DNA of 64,000 bases. Origin: CAVYXZ01 sp963772595. GTDB taxonomy: Bacteria; Chloroflexota; Anaerolineae; Aggregatilineales; Phototrophicaceae. Shown here piece after piece: positions 31,198 through 40,671 of the stretch (position 1 is the first letter of the stretch; every line of letters starts with the position of its first letter). The position numbers and the translations under genes are program-made. The notes under the pieces were generated by a model that was given only the letters and a program-made list of their open reading frames with translations, had not been told where the DNA came from and did not search any database. Where the stretch lies: assembly GCA_963772595.1 (NCBI GenBank), contig CAVYXZ010000014.1, positions 1 through 64,000 of the forward strand. Reading direction: 5' to 3'.

Positions 31198-33263
31198 GAT
31201 CGCGCGTTGACAACCTCGCTGAGAAACCCAACCAGGGCGTCGCCATCCACCGTCATATCGGCGTCGACTGGGCTCTTAGCCTCCGACGCATGCTCCGTGG
31301 TTGACGCCACGACGAAGTAGTAATCGAGGCTCAGATGGCTCGCGATCCGCAAATAGGCCGACCCATGCACGCCGCCCTCGGGGAAGATCTCAACGACCTT
31401 CGCTTCCGGCCGGCAGAACAAGATGTTGGCAAGGGCCGCTCCGTGGGGCGAGACGACAACACGCGCATTGCGGAACATTTCGATCTGGCTTGCGAGCGGC
31501 AGGTCCTCGAGCTCCAGGATGGTGAAACCGAGCGCTCTGAGGGCCGGCAAGAATTCATCCTCGTTACGGACGCGGCGTGTGTTCGATCGGTTGCGGCTCA
31601 CATAGACGAGCGGGCCGGCGCCCATGCCCTCGGCTTCAGGCAGCACGATGTCGCCGAGAAACGCACTTAAGTCTTGCGCCATCGCTCCAACTTGCTGCGC
31701 GCCCCCGTAGCAGAGCCCGGACGAGTTGATGCACAGCCCGCGCGTCAGCCCGCTCTCGGCAGGAACGAAGTCGAATGTGCCGTCGAGAAGGTCGACCGTG
31801 TCGCGTTGGAACCGCGCCGGGAGTTCCGGCGTCAGCGCCTGCAAGGAGATCGGCGAACCGTCCTTGTCGCTTGCCAGCATCGATCGCGACACGACGAACG
31901 ACTTCGCCACGCTCTCAAGCCACCAGCGACAGTAATTGCCCATGCGAAGCGATCCGACGGGGGCGATCATGCTCGCTCCTTCGTGCCTCATCGCCCGATA
32001 CGAAGGCGACGGCGCCCCGTAGCGCTTGACCAGCTTGCCGGTGACCGCGGTGCAGCGGATCACGCCGCCATCGACCAGCGTCAGGCCGGCGCTCGCATCG
32101 ATTTCCGCGTCGAGTGCGCGAAGGGCGAAGACCGGCCCGGTGGCGAAGCCTTCCTCAATTGGCTGTCCCTCAGGGTAGGACCCGCGAATGTGCTGGTGAT
32201 CCTTGAAAGACGCCGGCTCCAAGACATCCAAAGCAAAGTTGCCGTCGATCTCGTGCAGCCCCGTCGCGCCGTCCTCGAAGGCGCGCTGCACGGCAGCATT
32301 CACCTCACGGGCTTTCGACAGGTTGCCGGCAAGAGCGGGCGCGCCAAGCGGACCTGGATCATCGCCTGATGTATGGCTAATCGCGCCGGCAAGCAGTTGG
32401 TCGCGCTGAAGCGCCCTCGTGATCTTGGCCCGCATATCGGCGAGGACCGGCTGCCGCTTCATTGTTTCGCTTGCCCGGCTCAATCGCCCGGCGCCATATT
32501 TTTTCTTCAGCTGTTCGCGGCCGGATCGCGCCAGCTCGTCGCGCGTCGCTGTGCCGAAGCTCTTGGATTTGGCGTGAAACACATAGCAGTTCATCGCCAC
32601 CGCCAGACCGAAACCGGCATCCGTGGTGCGGAAGCAGAAGTCGTTTTCCTCGCCATATCCCTTCGGGAAACGCCGCTCGTCGAAAAGCCCGATGCGATCA
32701 AACACGTCGCTTCGTATCATCAGGCAGAAGCCGTTCAGGACGGGGACGCGCGGGGTTCGCGGTGCGGCCGCGAACAGCGAATGGACAAGCTCATCCATTC
32801 GCTGGATCGACCAGTTTGGCGGCAGATCGTTCGCCGCCCAACCGCCGGCGTCGTTGCGGACGTCCGGCACCGATTGCCACGTCGCGGCGTTCGACAATGG
32901 CCCGACAATTCCGACGTCGGGAAGGCTGTCGAATATCGTGAGCATTCGGCGCAGCCATTGCGGCGGAACGATCGCGTCGCTGTTCAGCAAGACGACGTAC
33001 GCCGCATCACCTCGTGCCTGGATGCCTGCGTTCGCTGCCATCGTGTAGCCGCGAGCCACACTGTGCCGAATCAGAGTCGTGTTGTCGGATTCCGCGAAGT
33101 CCTGGAGAAGGCACTTGGTTTCGTGGTCCGACCCATCGTCGACGATGACCAAGCGAAAGCGATCCGCGGCATAGTCCGTCGCCTTGAGCGAAGCCAAACA
33201 CTGCCGGACATCCGGAAGCGCGTTGTGCACGCAAACGATGACGCAGACACTGGGCTCCGCCAT
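31194..33263 (-). CDS. Two-domain glycosyltransferase: GT2 fused to GT61-like (DUF563)
   Basis: Intact 689-residue protein. Residues 1-235 are a GT2 family domain: CVIVCVHNALPDVRQCLASL, LVIVDDGSDHETK, VVLLNSDAIVPPQWLRRM (D-x-D-like) and GYGEENDFCFRTTDAG. A linker of about 80 residues follows. Residues about 400-660 resemble the GT61/DUF563 family: VDGGVIRCTAVTGKLV, GNYCRWWLESVAKSFVVS, YVSRNRSNTRRVRNEDEFL and VVSPHGAALANILFC. GT61 enzymes add xylose, GlcNAc or similar to glycans. The combination suggests a bifunctional enzyme making a repeating disaccharide (inference). Its stop shares one base with the next gene's ATG. Confidence 0.85.
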   Translation of the reverse strand: MAEPSVCVIVCVHNALPDVRQCLASLKATDYAADRFRLVIVDDGSDHETKCLLQDFAESDNTTLIRHSVARGYTMAANAGIQARGDAAYVVLLNSDAIVPPQWLRRMLTIFDSLPDVGIVGPLSNAATWQSVPDVRNDAGGWAANDLPPNWSIQRMDELVHSLFAAAPRTPRVPVLNGFCLMIRSDVFDRIGLFDERRFPKGYGEENDFCFRTTDAGFGLAVAMNCYVFHAKSKSFGTATRDELARSGREQLKKKYGAGRLSRASETMKRQPVLADMRAKITRALQRDQLLAGAISHTSGDDPGPLGAPALAGNLSKAREVNAAVQRAFEDGATGLHEIDGNFALDVLEPASFKDHQHIRGSYPEGQPIEEGFATGPVFALRALDAEIDASAGLTLVDGGVIRCTAVTGKLVKRYGAPSPSYRAMRHEGASMIAPVGSLRMGNYCRWWLESVAKSFVVSRSMLASDKDGSPISLQALTPELPARFQRDTVDLLDGTFDFVPAESGLTRGLCINSSGLCYGGAQQVGAMAQDLSAFLGDIVLPEAEGMGAGPLVYVSRNRSNTRRVRNEDEFLPALRALGFTILELEDLPLASQIEMFRNARVVVSPHGAALANILFCRPEAKVVEIFPEGGVHGSAYLRIASHLSLDYYFVVASTTEHASEAKSPVDADMTVDGDALVGFLSEVVNARS

Positions 33264-35509
33264 CAGCCCGCTTCGGCGCTCTTCAACCCCGGAGCCAGCG
33301 GGCGATAAGAAGGATGATGACGATAGGTGAACCGGGGATCAGTGCGCATCTCCACGCCCTTCTCACCGAAGAATCCGACACGAACGCCAGGATGGAGAGA
33401 AAGCGCGGGATTGAAGCTCATCTGATCTCGCCGACTGCCATTGTCGATCAGTCGCCACCAGTCTGAGAAGAGGCCGCTCATGTCCTGCCGACGCATGCTG
33501 ATAGCCATCACGCTGCTCTCGATCAGACCGTTGTGCTCCGGATACCCCATGCTCTTGAGCTGCTTGACGTGTTCCCGGATGGTGAATTCGTCATCCTTCT
33601 CTCGCAGGATGCACTCCTCCGCCTCGACATAGACGCAGTCTCGAAGCGGATGGCGCCAAGTGATGATGTCGGCGTCCTCCTCATGTGCGGATATGAGGTC
33701 CTCCGCCAAGCAATCGATGCGGAGATTGGCATCCACCCAGATCACACGATCGTAGTCGGAGAAGTACAGATGCGGATGGGTCTTCACGAAGCGGGCCGTT
33801 CGCGCCGGCTCCCCATCGACATAGTCGAATGATCGCGTCTTCCAGACTTCGCTCTTGGCCGAAGGATCGTCGGTGAACAAGACATAGTCGGCCGCCAGAT
33901 CGACCACACCGGGATCGAGGACAGGGTCGTAGCTGCCCGCGATAGCCGTGACGAACACAACGCGCCCAAGCTGCCGCGTCGAAATGCCGACGGTCGCCGG
34001 CAAACGGTCAACATCATGCGCAGCGTCCGGGATGATCGTCTTCTGCTCCTTCTCCCGAGAAGTCGCTCTTCGCGCTTCGGCCTTGGCGACGACCTCGTGG
34101 ACGTTTGGCGCATTGGATTCGCTGGATCGCCGAACGGCGCCGAGACGCGCCCGGAGACGAGCGAGCGAACCGACATCGGTCGCCTTTTTGGCCGCCCGGG
34201 CAAGCCGATCGAAATCGGTGTTCGCCTTGTTGAGGCGCTCGACGAGGCGCGTGATCAGATCGTCGCGTTTGTCCAGCAGGCGACGCCAACGGGCGTCCCG
34301 CCGCGAAACGATGCGCGCGGCGAGCTCAACCTTGGCGGCTATGGCCGCCTGGCGTGACGGATCGACCACCGCGCTTGTTGCCACGATCTTCTGCTCAAGC
34401 GCCTCGTTCGCTTCGGCGAGGCTCTCGTTCTGCTCCGCGCTTTCGGCAAGCGAGGTCTGGAGTTCCGCGATCTTCGCATCGCGCCTGGCGATGCCTTCCT
34501 CCACCAGCGCCTTCACCGCGCCTTCGAAGCGCAACAATCCGGTCGCCGCGGTCGCGATGTCCTTCGTTTCACCGCCGGGACTCTTCGACCGTTTTGCGAT
34601 GGCATCCAGCTCGCCGATGCGCTTCTTCAACCGGAGCAGTTCGGTCTGATCTTCCTCGAATTCGCGCAGGACACGAAGGGCGTCTTCCGACACGGCGAAG
34701 TCGCCATCGCCTCCTCCTCCGCTCAAATGGTTCCAAAGCCGACGCTGGGCGTCAGTCAGAAGCTGCTGCCGTTCGGCGGCCGATGAGTGTTCGCGGTGCA
34801 ACTCGGGCGCTACGACCCCGGTGTCGGCATCGTCGAGTGAGATCCCCAGACCGGTCACCTCTGACCATAATTGGCGCAGCGCCGTTTCGGGGGAGCCGAC
34901 GAGTTGCTCATAGTTCACGGCAAGCCGAGGATGCCCCCTGGTATTGCGCAGTATGGCAACATTATAGGCCTCCCACAGCGCCAGGCCGGCCCGCATCGGG
35001 AAGCCATTGCGATGTCGCAGCGACTTGGCGACCTCGACCGGATCCCGAAAGATATGGACGAAGACCGCGTCGCCGAGGACGTCGCGGAGGGCCGGCACGA
35101 GCAGGCTCAGTCTCGGCTCCTTGATCGCCCAGATACCGTTGCGGTCCAACTCGGCAAGAATAGATCGCAGAATACCCAACTGCTCGGACAACACCGCGTC
35201 GGGGATCGAGGAGGGGTCGAACGCCGCGACCTTCCACCAATCGGCTGACGCCCCCATCAGAAGCGCATCGCAGACTTTCCTGACATCGCGGCGTTCGAAG
35301 AAGCCGAGAGGGTTTTCTGCCGATCGTCCGGTGAGTTGTTCCTCGCGGCCAACATAAGCGCCCATTGCCTGCAGCGCGGCCGTGCACACCGACGTCCCGG
35401 ATCGGTGCATCCCCAAGACGACAAGGCGACCCTTGTCTGCCGTTTGCGACAGGCGTCCACGCCCAACCGCCGCCTGCGTCATCCCGAGCATGCAGACCTC
35501 AACCAGCAA
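33263..35509 (-). CDS. Sulfotransferase, coiled-coil and DUF616 glycosyltransferase-like fusion
   Basis: Intact 748-residue protein, first of the overlapping glycan operon. Residues about 25-285 are a sulfotransferase (LVVLGMHRSGTSVCTAALQA, HIFRDPVEVAKSLRHR). Residues about 290-470 are a long helical coiled coil rich in Glu, Lys and Ala. Residues about 505-740 resemble DUF616/TOD1-MUCI70-type glycosyltransferases: VVFVTAIAGSYDPVLDPG, DYVLFTDDP, YDRVIWVDANLRID with a D-x-N/D-type motif, and WRHPLRDCVYVEAEEC. The start could be ATG 35509 or the internal Met at codon 7. It would couple sulfation and glycosylation of one acceptor (inference). Confidence 0.8.
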   Translation of the reverse strand: MLVEVCMLGMTQAAVGRGRLSQTADKGRLVVLGMHRSGTSVCTAALQAMGAYVGREEQLTGRSAENPLGFFERRDVRKVCDALLMGASADWWKVAAFDPSSIPDAVLSEQLGILRSILAELDRNGIWAIKEPRLSLLVPALRDVLGDAVFVHIFRDPVEVAKSLRHRNGFPMRAGLALWEAYNVAILRNTRGHPRLAVNYEQLVGSPETALRQLWSEVTGLGISLDDADTGVVAPELHREHSSAAERQQLLTDAQRRLWNHLSGGGGDGDFAVSEDALRVLREFEEDQTELLRLKKRIGELDAIAKRSKSPGGETKDIATAATGLLRFEGAVKALVEEGIARRDAKIAELQTSLAESAEQNESLAEANEALEQKIVATSAVVDPSRQAAIAAKVELAARIVSRRDARWRRLLDKRDDLITRLVERLNKANTDFDRLARAAKKATDVGSLARLRARLGAVRRSSESNAPNVHEVVAKAEARRATSREKEQKTIIPDAAHDVDRLPATVGISTRQLGRVVFVTAIAGSYDPVLDPGVVDLAADYVLFTDDPSAKSEVWKTRSFDYVDGEPARTARFVKTHPHLYFSDYDRVIWVDANLRIDCLAEDLISAHEEDADIITWRHPLRDCVYVEAEECILREKDDEFTIREHVKQLKSMGYPEHNGLIESSVMAISMRRQDMSGLFSDWWRLIDNGSRRDQMSFNPALSLHPGVRVGFFGEKGVEMRTDPRFTYRHHPSYRPLAPGLKSAEAG

Positions 35510-35893
35510 CCATCTTTCGGGTCAAGGTATTGCAGCAACTGCAAGAGTCCGCAGTTGTGCTTGCCGCATCACAACGCCTTGCCTCGTCGACAGGCTACGT
35601 TTGCTTGGTCAAAGCATCAAGTCGTTTGGGTGCATAACCCACCGTCTGCATCACATTTCCATGACGAGCCGGCATCGCGAGATTTCGCCTCTAATTCGAC
35701 TGAGCTGAATGCGCGCAATCAACGCGTATCTATCCCCCCTCGGAGGGGCTGATGTGCCATCATCGCCTCCCGCCGTCGCCTAATCGCTGGCGCGGCCGAC
35801 TGCCAAAAGTCGCCGATTGACCGATATCAAGGCCGGCGCGCCTGCTGGCGCTACGACGGCCGGGTACTCCCAAACACAGGCCCATTTTGAACC
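35510..35893. other. Intergenic region between divergent glycan operon and Usp gene
   Basis: About 380 bases with no supported gene. The left part has lower GC and should contain the promoter of the leftward glycan operon, though no convincing -35/-10 pair was found. The right part holds an FNR/FixK-type box at 35817-35830 directed toward the Usp gene. A short GC inverted repeat (CCCCTCGGAGGGG) lies near 35736-35748. Confidence 0.5.
35817..35830. promoter_or_regulatory. FNR/FixK-type box upstream of the Usp gene
   Basis: TTGACCGATATCAA fits TTGAY-N4-ATCAA, the binding site of FNR/FixK/Anr regulators. It is centred about 70 bases ahead of the ATG at 35894. Universal stress genes are frequent members of such low-oxygen regulons. 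Confidence 0.65.
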
Positions 35894-36697
35894 ATGACAT
35901 ACAAGACCATACTCGTTCAGCTCAGCTACGCCGGATCACCACAAGCCCAACTGACGCTCGCCAACGCGCTTGCAGAGAAATTCGATGCCAAACTTATCGG
36001 TGTCGCCGCCCACCCATTGCCGCTCGCCGTCCAGGCCGACGGCAGCGGGTTGCTGGTTCAGCAGGCAGTCGACGGCATCGACGAACGTTTGCGCGAATTA
36101 CGCGACGCATTCATGTCTGCGGTAGACGCCGACCGGGTTGTCGATTGGCGGTCCTTTGTCGATTCCCCAGTGCGGGCGTTGGCCATGGAAGCGCGCGCAG
36201 CCGATCTGATCCTCGCCGATGTCATGCCCAATTCGGCCGGTTCGTCGGAGGATCCGAGCGGCGTCGTCCTGTCCGCCGGCCGGCCGGTGCTGATGGCATC
36301 GCCCGGTGCCACGCGGGTCGACGCGGAAAAGGTGATGATCGGCTGGAAGGATACCAAGGAATCGCGCCGCGCGGTCAGGGACGCCTTGCCGTTTCTTCAG
36401 GCCGCCAAATCGGTGAGCGTTGTCACCATCACCGACGAAGCCTCGAGCGATTCCGCTTCGGCGACCGACGTTGCCGGCTGGCTCGGGCGTCACGGCATCA
36501 AGGCCGACGCAATGGCCGCCGATTCCCGCGAACTCATCGCTGGCGAGCGTCTTGTGGAGCTCGTCCAGGAGCAGGGAGCCGATCTCCTGGTGACGGGCGC
36601 CTATGGACACAGCCGCTTCATGGAATGGGCCTTCGGCGGCGTCACCCAGGAACTTCTCCAGGAGCACAAGTCGATCAACCGCCTGATGTCGGGCTGA
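35894..36697 (+). CDS. Universal stress protein, tandem Usp domains
   Basis: Intact 267-residue protein with two Usp folds. Residues 1-150 begin MTYKTILVQLSYAGSPQAQL and look degenerate for nucleotide binding. Residues about 155-267 end with GAYGHSRFMEWAFGGVTQ, the G-x2-G-x9-G-(S/T) ATP-binding motif of UspA-type domains. Cytoplasmic. It is preceded by a FixK-type box and followed by an FtsH-like protease gene, a pairing that suggests a response to oxygen limitation or starvation. Confidence 0.93.
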   Translation: MTYKTILVQLSYAGSPQAQLTLANALAEKFDAKLIGVAAHPLPLAVQADGSGLLVQQAVDGIDERLRELRDAFMSAVDADRVVDWRSFVDSPVRALAMEARAADLILADVMPNSAGSSEDPSGVVLSAGRPVLMASPGATRVDAEKVMIGWKDTKESRRAVRDALPFLQAAKSVSVVTITDEASSDSASATDVAGWLGRHGIKADAMAADSRELIAGERLVELVQEQGADLLVTGAYGHSRFMEWAFGGVTQELLQEHKSINRLMSG

Positions 36698-36790
36698 CAC
36701 GGCGGTCCGATCTTCGCCGGGTTGCAGCAGTTCTCTTGCCATCCGCTGCGATCATCGGCTGATGCATGAGCGCCGGAACGGGAGCGAGCA

Positions 36791-38685
36791 ATGCCATCAC
36801 CGAGCCCCAGGCCTGCTGCGACCGGCGAAGATGACGGCCGGCGGCGCCGGCACCGCCAGGCCGTCATCTTTTATGTCATCGGCGCAATTGCTCTGTTCAT
36901 CGCGTTTCAGTGGTGGTGGGGTTCGAGTAGCGTCGAGACCATCCCCTACAGTCAGTTTCAGCAATTGCTCGCCGCCGACCGGGTGGTGAGCGTCGAGGTC
37001 AGCGACACCACCGTCACCGGCACGCTCAAGACTGCACTGCCGAGCGGCCACACCCAGTTCACGACCACGCGCGTCGACCCCGCGTTGGAGGCGGAGCTCA
37101 GCGCCCACGGGGTCGAATATACCGGCGTCGTCGCCAGCGATTGGCTCTCGGTCGTCCTGTCATGGGTCCTGCCGATCGGCCTGTTCTGGTTGGTCTGGTA
37201 TTTTGCCATCCGGCGAATCGGTCAGGGCGTCGGCGGGCTGAGCGCGATCGGCAAGTCGAAGGCCAAGGTCTATGTCGAGACGCGACACCAAGGTGACCTT
37301 CAAGGACGTCGCCGGCGTCGACGAGGCCAAGGACGAACTGAAGGAGAGTCGTCGCCTTCCTCAAGGACCGGACAGTTACGGCCGGCTCGGCGCGCGCATG
37401 CCGAAAGGCATCCTGCTCGTCGGACCGCCGGGCACCGGCAAGACGCTGCTCGCCCGCGCCGTCGCAGGCGAGGCGGGCGTGCCGTTCTTCTCGATCTCCG
37501 GCTCGGAGTTCGTCGAGATGTTCGTCGGCGTCGGCGCGGCCCGCGTGCGCGACCTCTTCGAGCAGGCCCGCAAGGCCGCGCCCTGCATCATCTTCATCGA
37601 CGAACTCGACGCGCTCGGGCGCGCGCGCGAGCGCTGCCGCATGTATGGCGGCCACGACGAGAAGGAGCAGACGCTGAACCAGCTGCTGGCCGAACTCGAC
37701 GGCTTCGACCCATCCGCGGGCATCGTGCTGCTGGCGGCCACCAACCGGCCGGAAGTCCTCGACCCGGCGCTGCTGCGCGCCGGCCGCTTCGATCGGCAGG
37801 TGCTCGTCGACCGGCCCGACCGCAAGGGCGGCTGGCGATCCTCAAGGTCCATATCGAGCAAGATCAGGCTGGCCGCCGACGTCGATCCTCGACACAGTCG
37901 CCGGGCTGACGCCCGGCTTCACCGGCGCCGACCTCGCCAATCTCGTCAACGAGGCGGCCCTGCTCGCCACGCGGCGCGGCGCCGACGCGGTGACGATGGA
38001 CGACTTCACCGCCGCCATCGAGCGCATCGTCGCCGGGCTCGAGAAGAAGAGCCGCGTGCTCAACCGCGCACGAACGGCAACGTCGTCGCCCATCACGAGA
38101 TGGGCCACGCTCTGGTCGCCGCGACGCTGCCCGGCGTCGATCCGGTGCACAAGGTGTCGATCATCCCGCGCGGCGTCGGCGCGCTCGGCTATACCATCCA
38201 ACGGCCGACCGAGGATCGCTTCCTGCAGGCGACGAGGAACTCAAGAACCGCATGGCCGTGCTGATGGGCGGCCGCGCCGCCGAGAAGCTCGTCTTCGACG
38301 AGATATCGACCGGGGCTGCCGACGATCTGCCAAGGCGACCGAGATCGCCCGGAGATGGTGACCCGCTTCGGCATGGACGGCGACGCTCGGCAATCGCGTC
38401 TATGCGCCGAGGAACGAGAAGCTCCTCGCGGCCTACGCCATCTGCGCGCCGACGCGCGACATGCCGAGGAGACGGACAGAGAGATCGACGTCGCGGTCCG
38501 CAAGATCGTTGACGAAGCGTTCGGCCGCGCCGTCGAGATCCTGACCGAGCGGCGTTCGCGAGCTGGATGCCGGGGCAAAGCTGCTGCTCGACAAGGAGAC
38601 GATCACCGTCGACGACTTCCCCGCGCTCCGCCGACCGGACGCCACGCCTGCAAATTCACCGACCGCATCGACATCGATCGCCTAA
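36791..38685 (+). CDS. FtsH-like membrane AAA zinc metalloprotease, frame-broken
   Basis: N-terminal membrane anchor (VIFYVIGAIALFIAFQWWW), a short periplasmic domain, and a second span (WLSVVLSWVLPIGLFWLVWY). The AAA domain carries Walker A GPPGTGKTLLARA, pore loop FVEMFVGVGAARVRDLF, Walker B IIFIDELDALG and RPEVLDPALLRAGRFDRQV. The protease motif is HHEMGHALVAATLPG; HEMGH replaces the common HEAGH. Indels near 37285, 37350, 37830, 37890, 38070, 38230 and 38330-38420 break the gene. Its divergence from housekeeping FtsH and its place behind the Usp gene suggest a second, stress-linked FtsH. About 630 codons. Confidence 0.9.
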
Positions 38686-38700
38686 AGTCGGTCCGAGGCT

Positions 38701-39396
38701 ATGGCACCTGATCGGGCACCGGCTCTCGCGATCGCCAATCTGACCCGCATCTACGGTTCGGGCGAAACCGCTGTTCGCGCGCTTCGCGATGTTTCGTTCC
38801 GCGTCGAGCCGTCCGAAATCGTGTGCATCATGGGCAAGAGCGGCTCGGGCAAATCCACCCTGCTGCGTCTCCTCGGCCTGATCGACCGGCCGACTAGCGG
38901 CAGCATCAACGTTGCCGCCATCGACGCCACGGGTCTGCGCGAGACAGAGCGCGAGCGCATGCGCCTCAGCCGCTTCGGCTATGTCTTTCAGGAGTATGCG
39001 CTGCTGCCCGAGCTAACGGCGGAGGAGAACGTTTATCTGCCGCGGCTGATGCTCGGCGAGCACAAAGCCGCCTGCCGCGAGCGCGCCCGCGAACTCCTGT
39101 CGCTGCTCGACCTGTCCGATCGCGCCACGCATCGCCCTTCGCAACTATCCGGAGGCCAGCAACAGCGCGTCGCCATCGCCCGCGCGCTCGTCAATCAGCC
39201 CTCGCTGCTTCTCGCCGACGAGCCGACCGGCAATCTCGACACGCACTCGACCGCGTCCGTCATGGAGGCGCTGGTCGACATGAACCGCTCGCTCGGCGTC
39301 ACCATCCTCTTCGTCTCTCACGATCCGGATCATCGCCAATATGCCGGCCGCTCGATCTACCTCCGCGATGGCGAACTGACGGAGCCATACGTCTGA
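38701..39396 (+). CDS. ABC transporter ATP-binding protein (LolD/MacB type)
   Basis: Intact 231-residue ATPase. Walker A GKSGSGKSTLL, Q-loop FQEYALLPEL, signature LSGGQQQRVAIARAL, Walker B LLLADEPTGNLDT and switch His VSHDP are all present. The EPTGNLD sequence and size are typical of LolD/MacB/FtsE-like systems that drive FtsX-type permeases. It overlaps the permease gene by one base. The substrate could be a lipoprotein, peptide or lipid. Confidence 0.93.
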   Translation: MAPDRAPALAIANLTRIYGSGETAVRALRDVSFRVEPSEIVCIMGKSGSGKSTLLRLLGLIDRPTSGSINVAAIDATGLRETERERMRLSRFGYVFQEYALLPELTAEENVYLPRLMLGEHKAACRERARELLSLLDLSDRATHRPSQLSGGQQQRVAIARALVNQPSLLLADEPTGNLDTHSTASVMEALVDMNRSLGVTILFVSHDPDHRQYAGRSIYLRDGELTEPYV

Positions 39397-40610
39397 TGCG
39401 CGTTGCCTCGACAGTGCGGGTCGGCACTTTCATGGCCTGGCGTACGATCCTGCGTGGCAATATCGGCGTCCTCGTCATGACCATCGCCATGATGAGCGCC
39501 GTGTTCATGCAGCTCGTCTTCGTACCGTGCCTGATCGACGGGGCGAAAGGCCAGGTGGAGCGGCAGCTGCGCGACAACATCACCGCCAATATCACCATCG
39601 CGCCGGGCAGTTCGTCGCTGGTGATCGCCGATCCCGATCAGCTGATGGCCGATGCCTTGGCGCTGCCGGAAGTGGCGGCGGTGACGCCGACCGTGCTCGC
39701 CGGCACGCAGATAAGCCGGGGTGGCCAGACCGGTTCCTGGTCCGTCCTGGCCGTCGACCCCGCAAGCTATGGCGCCGTCTTCACCACGCCCGATGCGATG
39801 ATCGAGGGGCGATTCCTCGAGCCGGGCGACGATGACGGCATCGTCCTCGGTATCGGCATTGCCGGCGCCGATCAGACCGAGCAGGCGACCTATCTCAGCT
39901 CGCTCAAATCGGTTCATGTCGGCGACGAGGTGACGGTCGCCATGCTCGGCGGCATCAGCCACAGCTTCACCGTCGTCGGCATCTACAACACCGGCATGAG
40001 CCAGGCGAGCCTCCGCGCCTTCGTCACCAGGGACGCGGCGGCGCAGATCCTGCCGCCATTGGCGGGCCAGGTGTCGGCAATCTTCATCCGCACGCATGAA
40101 CTCGGCACCGAGCAGGCGGTGATCGACCGCCTCAGCGCGAAGCGGGCGGACGTCACCTATGAGCCGTGGCAGACGCTCGACGCCGCGATCACCGAACTGA
40201 CCGGGTCCTTCGACATCGTCGGCGCCATCCTCAGCGCCGTCTCGCTCGTCGTTGCCGTCATCGTCGTCCTGATCGTCACCTATATCGATCTCGCCAGCAA
40301 ACGCCGCACCATCGGCATTGAGCGCGCGATCGGCATTTCCGGCCCGGCGATCCGGCTGGCCTATGTCATCAAGGCCGCTGTGTTTGCCGTGCTGGGGGCC
40401 ATCGTCGGCGTCGGCCTTTTCCTCTTCGCCGCCGTTCCCTTCGTCGCCGCCCACCCCTTCGATTTTCCCATCGGTCCGGTGACACTGAGCGTCAGCGGCC
40501 AACTCATGCTGCAGGATGCCGCCATCCTCATCGTCGTCGCGATGATCGGCGCCCTGGTACCGGCATGGCACTCGACGCGCATGGATCTGGTGAAAGCGAT
40601 CTGGGGCTGA
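39396..40610 (+). CDS. FtsX/MacB-family ABC permease
   Basis: Intact 404-residue permease with the type VII ABC layout: one N-terminal membrane helix (VLVMTIAMMSAVFMQLVFVP), an extracytoplasmic MacB-like domain at about residues 45-265, and three C-terminal helices. The coupling segment is KRRTIGIERAIGISGPAIR, and the end ALVPAWHSTRMDLVKAIWG is characteristic. It forms a two-gene unit with the ATPase. The membrane-fusion partner is not present nearby. Confidence 0.9.
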   Translation: MRVASTVRVGTFMAWRTILRGNIGVLVMTIAMMSAVFMQLVFVPCLIDGAKGQVERQLRDNITANITIAPGSSSLVIADPDQLMADALALPEVAAVTPTVLAGTQISRGGQTGSWSVLAVDPASYGAVFTTPDAMIEGRFLEPGDDDGIVLGIGIAGADQTEQATYLSSLKSVHVGDEVTVAMLGGISHSFTVVGIYNTGMSQASLRAFVTRDAAAQILPPLAGQVSAIFIRTHELGTEQAVIDRLSAKRADVTYEPWQTLDAAITELTGSFDIVGAILSAVSLVVAVIVVLIVTYIDLASKRRTIGIERAIGISGPAIRLAYVIKAAVFAVLGAIVGVGLFLFAAVPFVAAHPFDFPIGPVTLSVSGQLMLQDAAILIVVAMIGALVPAWHSTRMDLVKAIWG

Positions 40611-40671
40611 AGCGGGTCGGCCGGCCGACACTGTTGCGCCGACCGACCGGGGCTTGATCCCCTCGTGGAAC

